DNA of 64,000 bases from SABI01 sp963678555 (lineage in GTDB: Bacteria; Spirochaetota; Spirochaetia; Sphaerochaetales; Sphaerochaetaceae), in assembly GCA_963678555.2 (NCBI GenBank), contig CAXXJA010000002.1, positions 1,240,001-1,304,000 of the forward strand, in the 5' to 3' direction. The notes beneath the pieces are model-generated. The model searched no databases and was not told the origin of the DNA. It worked only from the letters and a program-made list of their open reading frames with translations. A program made the position numbers and the translations under genes. Of this stretch, positions 61,367 through 64,000 are shown in pieces. Numbering within the stretch: the first letter of the stretch is position 1; each line of letters begins with the position of its first letter.

Positions 61367-64000
61367 TAAAAACTGCGCTGCGTATTTCCGGTATATTCCT
61401 GAAGTCAGAAATAGATCAAAAACGTCCGGGTCAATATGTTGGCTATTTTTAAACGAGTGTAAAATCTTGATCGCTTCCGACAGGGTTTTCGCTTTTTTAT
61501 ACGGACGGTCCGACGCGGTCAACGCTTCAAAGATATCGGCAACAGCCATGATTCTTGAGGGAATAGACAACTGAGAGGCATCGAGCTTGCGTGGGTAACC
61601 ACTGCCTGTCATCGTTTCATGGTGGGTCCCCGCATATTCCGGCACACGTGCCAATTTAGCCGGGAACGGCATCTTCTCCAACATGGCAATCGTCTGCATA
61701 ATATGTTCACTGACCTTAAACCGCTCCTCTTCAGTCAGTGTGCCGCGCCTGACCGATAGATTATAAAACTCCCCACGATTATAGAGGTGCTCAGGCATCG
61801 GAGTTTTAAAATCCAGGTCAGAATACTGCTGTTTCACCTCTTCCTTTTTTCGCTTCAAGATATGATAAGCCTTATCCGCAAGCAGCTTTTCCACTACCGG
61901 CGGCATATCGCAGTCTTGGAACAGAAGTTCTTCTTCATGCGCCAAGCCGAGACGGATATCAAAATTGCGTATCCATTCTTCATTGCCAATACTTTTTAAG
62001 CGATCAATTTTTTCATCACTCAAAAATTCACTTCCCATATTGCATTCGGCAACAAAAGCAAACTTTTCGATCAAATCTGCTTTTCGCACATCAAGCTTTA
62101 CCTTGAGCTCATCTTTGTCGCCGCCTGCAAGGAGCCCTTTGTAGTAGTCCACTTCCGCGTCGCGCAGAAGCACTTCAAAGCGAGTCCGAATTTCGTGAAT
62201 ACGATTGAAGATCGTTTCTAATTTTGTCGCTTTGTCAACAACATATTCAGGGGTGATCACCTTGCCACAGTCGTGCAACCACGCCCCAATCGAGAACTCT
62301 CGCCACTCATCTTCGGTTGTAAAGGCGAAATCAGCAAAAGCTCCTTCTGCGCAATGAGAGGCTTCCTCGGCCATCATAATTGCCAGTTCCGGCACGCGTT
62401 TACAGTGGCCGCCTGTGTAAGGGCTTTTGGCGTCAATGGCCCCGGCAATAAACTGGATCATTGAATCCATAAGGGTTTCCTGCTCTTCAAGCAGTTTCAG
62501 ATTATGAAAAATCGTTGCTGCCTGAGCTCCAAGAGCTTCAACAGCCCGCAACAGTTCTTCGCTGAACTCCGTCACATTGCCGTTATTGTCCCTACAGTTG
62601 ATCAGCTGCAAAGCACCAATGGGATCAGCCCCCCGAGGTATGAGCGGAATTATTAAAAAGGAGCGGGAACGGTAGTTATTGTCTTGGTCAAAGATTTTCG
62701 TACTGGCGAAGTCGAACTCGGGATCATCATAAATATCTTTGATCAATATCGACCTTTTCTCCCAGATTGAATGGGCGACCACGCTTTGATGATTCTCTTC
62801 TCCTTCGAGGTAGAGAGGAATCGGTTTGCAGGGGATATCTCCTTTTTGCGATCCGCCATAGGCGATATTAAGAGAAGTATTTTGAGTGATCTTGAACTTG
62901 AGTGCGTTTCCGTCAAGCTGATAGAGCGTTCCCCCATCGGCATTCGTTAATTCTTTTGCGCCGAGCAATATCTTTTCCATCAATTTTTCAGCATCGCGTT
63001 CAGCTGAAAAAGAAATTCCAAGTTCGACAAGCCGATTCAGCTTCGATTGTGAAATTTTCAAGGCCTGTGTCTTTTCAAGCAATGAGTGCCGCATGGCATC
63101 AAAGTTTTTTTCAAGCAAATAAAATTCCAGAATTGGGGAAGGACTTCTCTCCTCACGTTCGAAAATAAGATCTCTTATTTTATCTGCTTCCGAGGCGATT
63201 ATTGAAAGCCGATTCGTCATATGCTTGCTTAATAAATAGATAATCGGAATGAAAAAAACGATCCAAATTAAAGTTGTATAGGTCAAACGGTTTTTTATAT
63301 TGATGAAATAAGTATTGAAATCACTCAATGGGGCAAGAACAAGTATTTTTAAGGAAGAACCGTGTTTAAAGACATCGCTCACTTTGACATAGTAATCAAC
63401 ATTCTCAAACTGTACTTTCCGTAATTCGAAAGTTTTTCCTTCATCCAGTCCCGACAGAAACGTATGGAAGCTATTTTGGTTTTTTCTCGGGACACCAGAT
63501 TTGTCTATAACCTGAAACTGATCGTTTAACAGCAGCACTTGACTGTGTTCTGAAATCTTAATACTGGAAATCATGCTTTCCAGTTTCCGTAAAGTCAGGT
63601 CGACACCAGCAATCCCTTCACTATATTGTTTCTTTTCTGAAGCAGTTATCCCAAGCTGTTTGAGCGAATTATACCTGTAAACATTAGAAAGAACCGCACG
63701 GTTTTCCTGTTTTGCTTTTATGTACCAGGGGCGCAATCTGGGGTCATACTCTGGATTTTTGTCCAAACGAGTCGACAAAACTGTTAGATCATTATTCAAA
63801 AAGACCCATTCTTGAATTCTTTCCCCTCCACCTAAGACATCTATCATACGCAGAATCCACATCGTTTCGTCAGGAGCCATATGCGGTTTCAGGATCGACG
63901 GATCTTTATCTGCACAAATGACCTGCACGAAACGACTATCCTCGTAGCCGAAATAGATGGAGTATAGTTCCCTGTTTTTCTCAAGCAGTCTGAAAATTGT
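61319..64000 (-). CDS. Cache-GAF-HD-GYP c-di-GMP phosphodiesterase (5' end off window)
   Basis: The frame stays open to the right edge, so the N-terminus is missing; at least 893 residues are present. A dCache-like sensor (DPRLRPWYIKAKQEN; EGIAGVDLTLRKLESMI) precedes a membrane helix (LTYTTLIWIVFFIPIIYLL), a GAF domain (FSAERDAEKLMEKILLGAKE onward) and an HD-GYP domain. That domain has LHDCGKVITPEYVVDK, THHETMTGSGYPRKL and ADIFEALTASDRPYKKA, so the HD and GYP motifs are intact. The insert between HD and HHE is longer than usual. It should break down c-di-GMP in response to a periplasmic signal and opposes the three GGDEF proteins of the window. Confidence 0.9.
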   Translation of the reverse strand, partial: TIFRLLEKNRELYSIYFGYEDSRFVQVICADKDPSILKPHMAPDETMWILRMIDVLGGGERIQEWVFLNNDLTVLSTRLDKNPEYDPRLRPWYIKAKQENRAVLSNVYRYNSLKQLGITASEKKQYSEGIAGVDLTLRKLESMISSIKISEHSQVLLLNDQFQVIDKSGVPRKNQNSFHTFLSGLDEGKTFELRKVQFENVDYYVKVSDVFKHGSSLKILVLAPLSDFNTYFINIKNRLTYTTLIWIVFFIPIIYLLSKHMTNRLSIIASEADKIRDLIFEREERSPSPILEFYLLEKNFDAMRHSLLEKTQALKISQSKLNRLVELGISFSAERDAEKLMEKILLGAKELTNADGGTLYQLDGNALKFKITQNTSLNIAYGGSQKGDIPCKPIPLYLEGEENHQSVVAHSIWEKRSILIKDIYDDPEFDFASTKIFDQDNNYRSRSFLIIPLIPRGADPIGALQLINCRDNNGNVTEFSEELLRAVEALGAQAATIFHNLKLLEEQETLMDSMIQFIAGAIDAKSPYTGGHCKRVPELAIMMAEEASHCAEGAFADFAFTTEDEWREFSIGAWLHDCGKVITPEYVVDKATKLETIFNRIHEIRTRFEVLLRDAEVDYYKGLLAGGDKDELKVKLDVRKADLIEKFAFVAECNMGSEFLSDEKIDRLKSIGNEEWIRNFDIRLGLAHEEELLFQDCDMPPVVEKLLADKAYHILKRKKEEVKQQYSDLDFKTPMPEHLYNRGEFYNLSVRRGTLTEEERFKVSEHIMQTIAMLEKMPFPAKLARVPEYAGTHHETMTGSGYPRKLDASQLSIPSRIMAVADIFEALTASDRPYKKAKTLSEAIKILHSFKNSQHIDPDVFDLFLTSGIYRKYAAQFLLPEQIDDVDISQYLG

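Overview
The window reads like a chromosome segment of a Desulfuromonadales-type bacterium (Geobacter / Desulfuromonas / Pelobacter group). This is inferred from the gene mix: c-type cytochrome, sigma-54 response regulator, many c-di-GMP enzymes, NuoE/NuoF/HoxU-like electron-transfer subunits, a Cys-rich PAS sensor kinase, and typical housekeeping genes. No rRNA, tRNA or CRISPR array was recognised.

Layout. (1) 1-16 kb is mostly core: ferritin-like protein, diheme cytochrome, RadC, NtrC-type regulator, HAD phosphatase, a Cache-HAMP-GGDEF protein, MtfA-like peptidase, PpnP, a glutamine amidotransferase, sucC/sucD (sucD frameshifted), a transaldolase, folK and glgC. (2) 16-29.5 kb has two EamA transporters, GST, a second diguanylate cyclase, an MFS transporter, a sensor kinase, a cupin, and a membrane-anchored LuxR regulator divergent from a large lipoprotein. 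(3) 29.3-31.2 kb is an AT-rich insertion carrying one unknown gene, bracketed by a 217-bp direct duplication of the lipoprotein gene tail. (4) 31-44 kb has a methyltransferase, OsmC, an Endonuclease Q-UvrD helicase fusion, a long array of structured repeats, a phosphoesterase, a three-gene NADH-dehydrogenase-like module, and a truncated histidine kinase abutting a truncated outer-membrane barrel gene. (5) 44-52 kb has a FIST-GGDEF pair, an Fsr-like MFS exporter, lipoate ligase and a DUF4124 protein. (6) 52.4-57.6 kb is the standout accessory region: a run of co-oriented AT-rich genes, each followed by an imperfect palindrome of attC type ending in GTTRRRY-like cores. I read it as an integron gene-cassette array with no integrase in view. 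(7) 58-64 kb has two PhnD-like binding proteins with a HAMP membrane protein, an ISL3 transposase remnant, and an HD-GYP protein that runs off the right edge.

At least five repeat families occupy the intergenic space: a three-hairpin element of about 240 bp in inverted pairs (six full copies and one partial), GC-rich imperfect palindromes, two kinds of MITE-like element with terminal inverted repeats, and a GGGACAGTCCC-containing repeat. c-di-GMP turnover is a theme: three GGDEF proteins with apparent I-sites and one HD-GYP protein. Three genes (sucD, the FIST gene, a 105-aa protein) each carry a single-base frameshift. They are either real lesions or sequencing errors.
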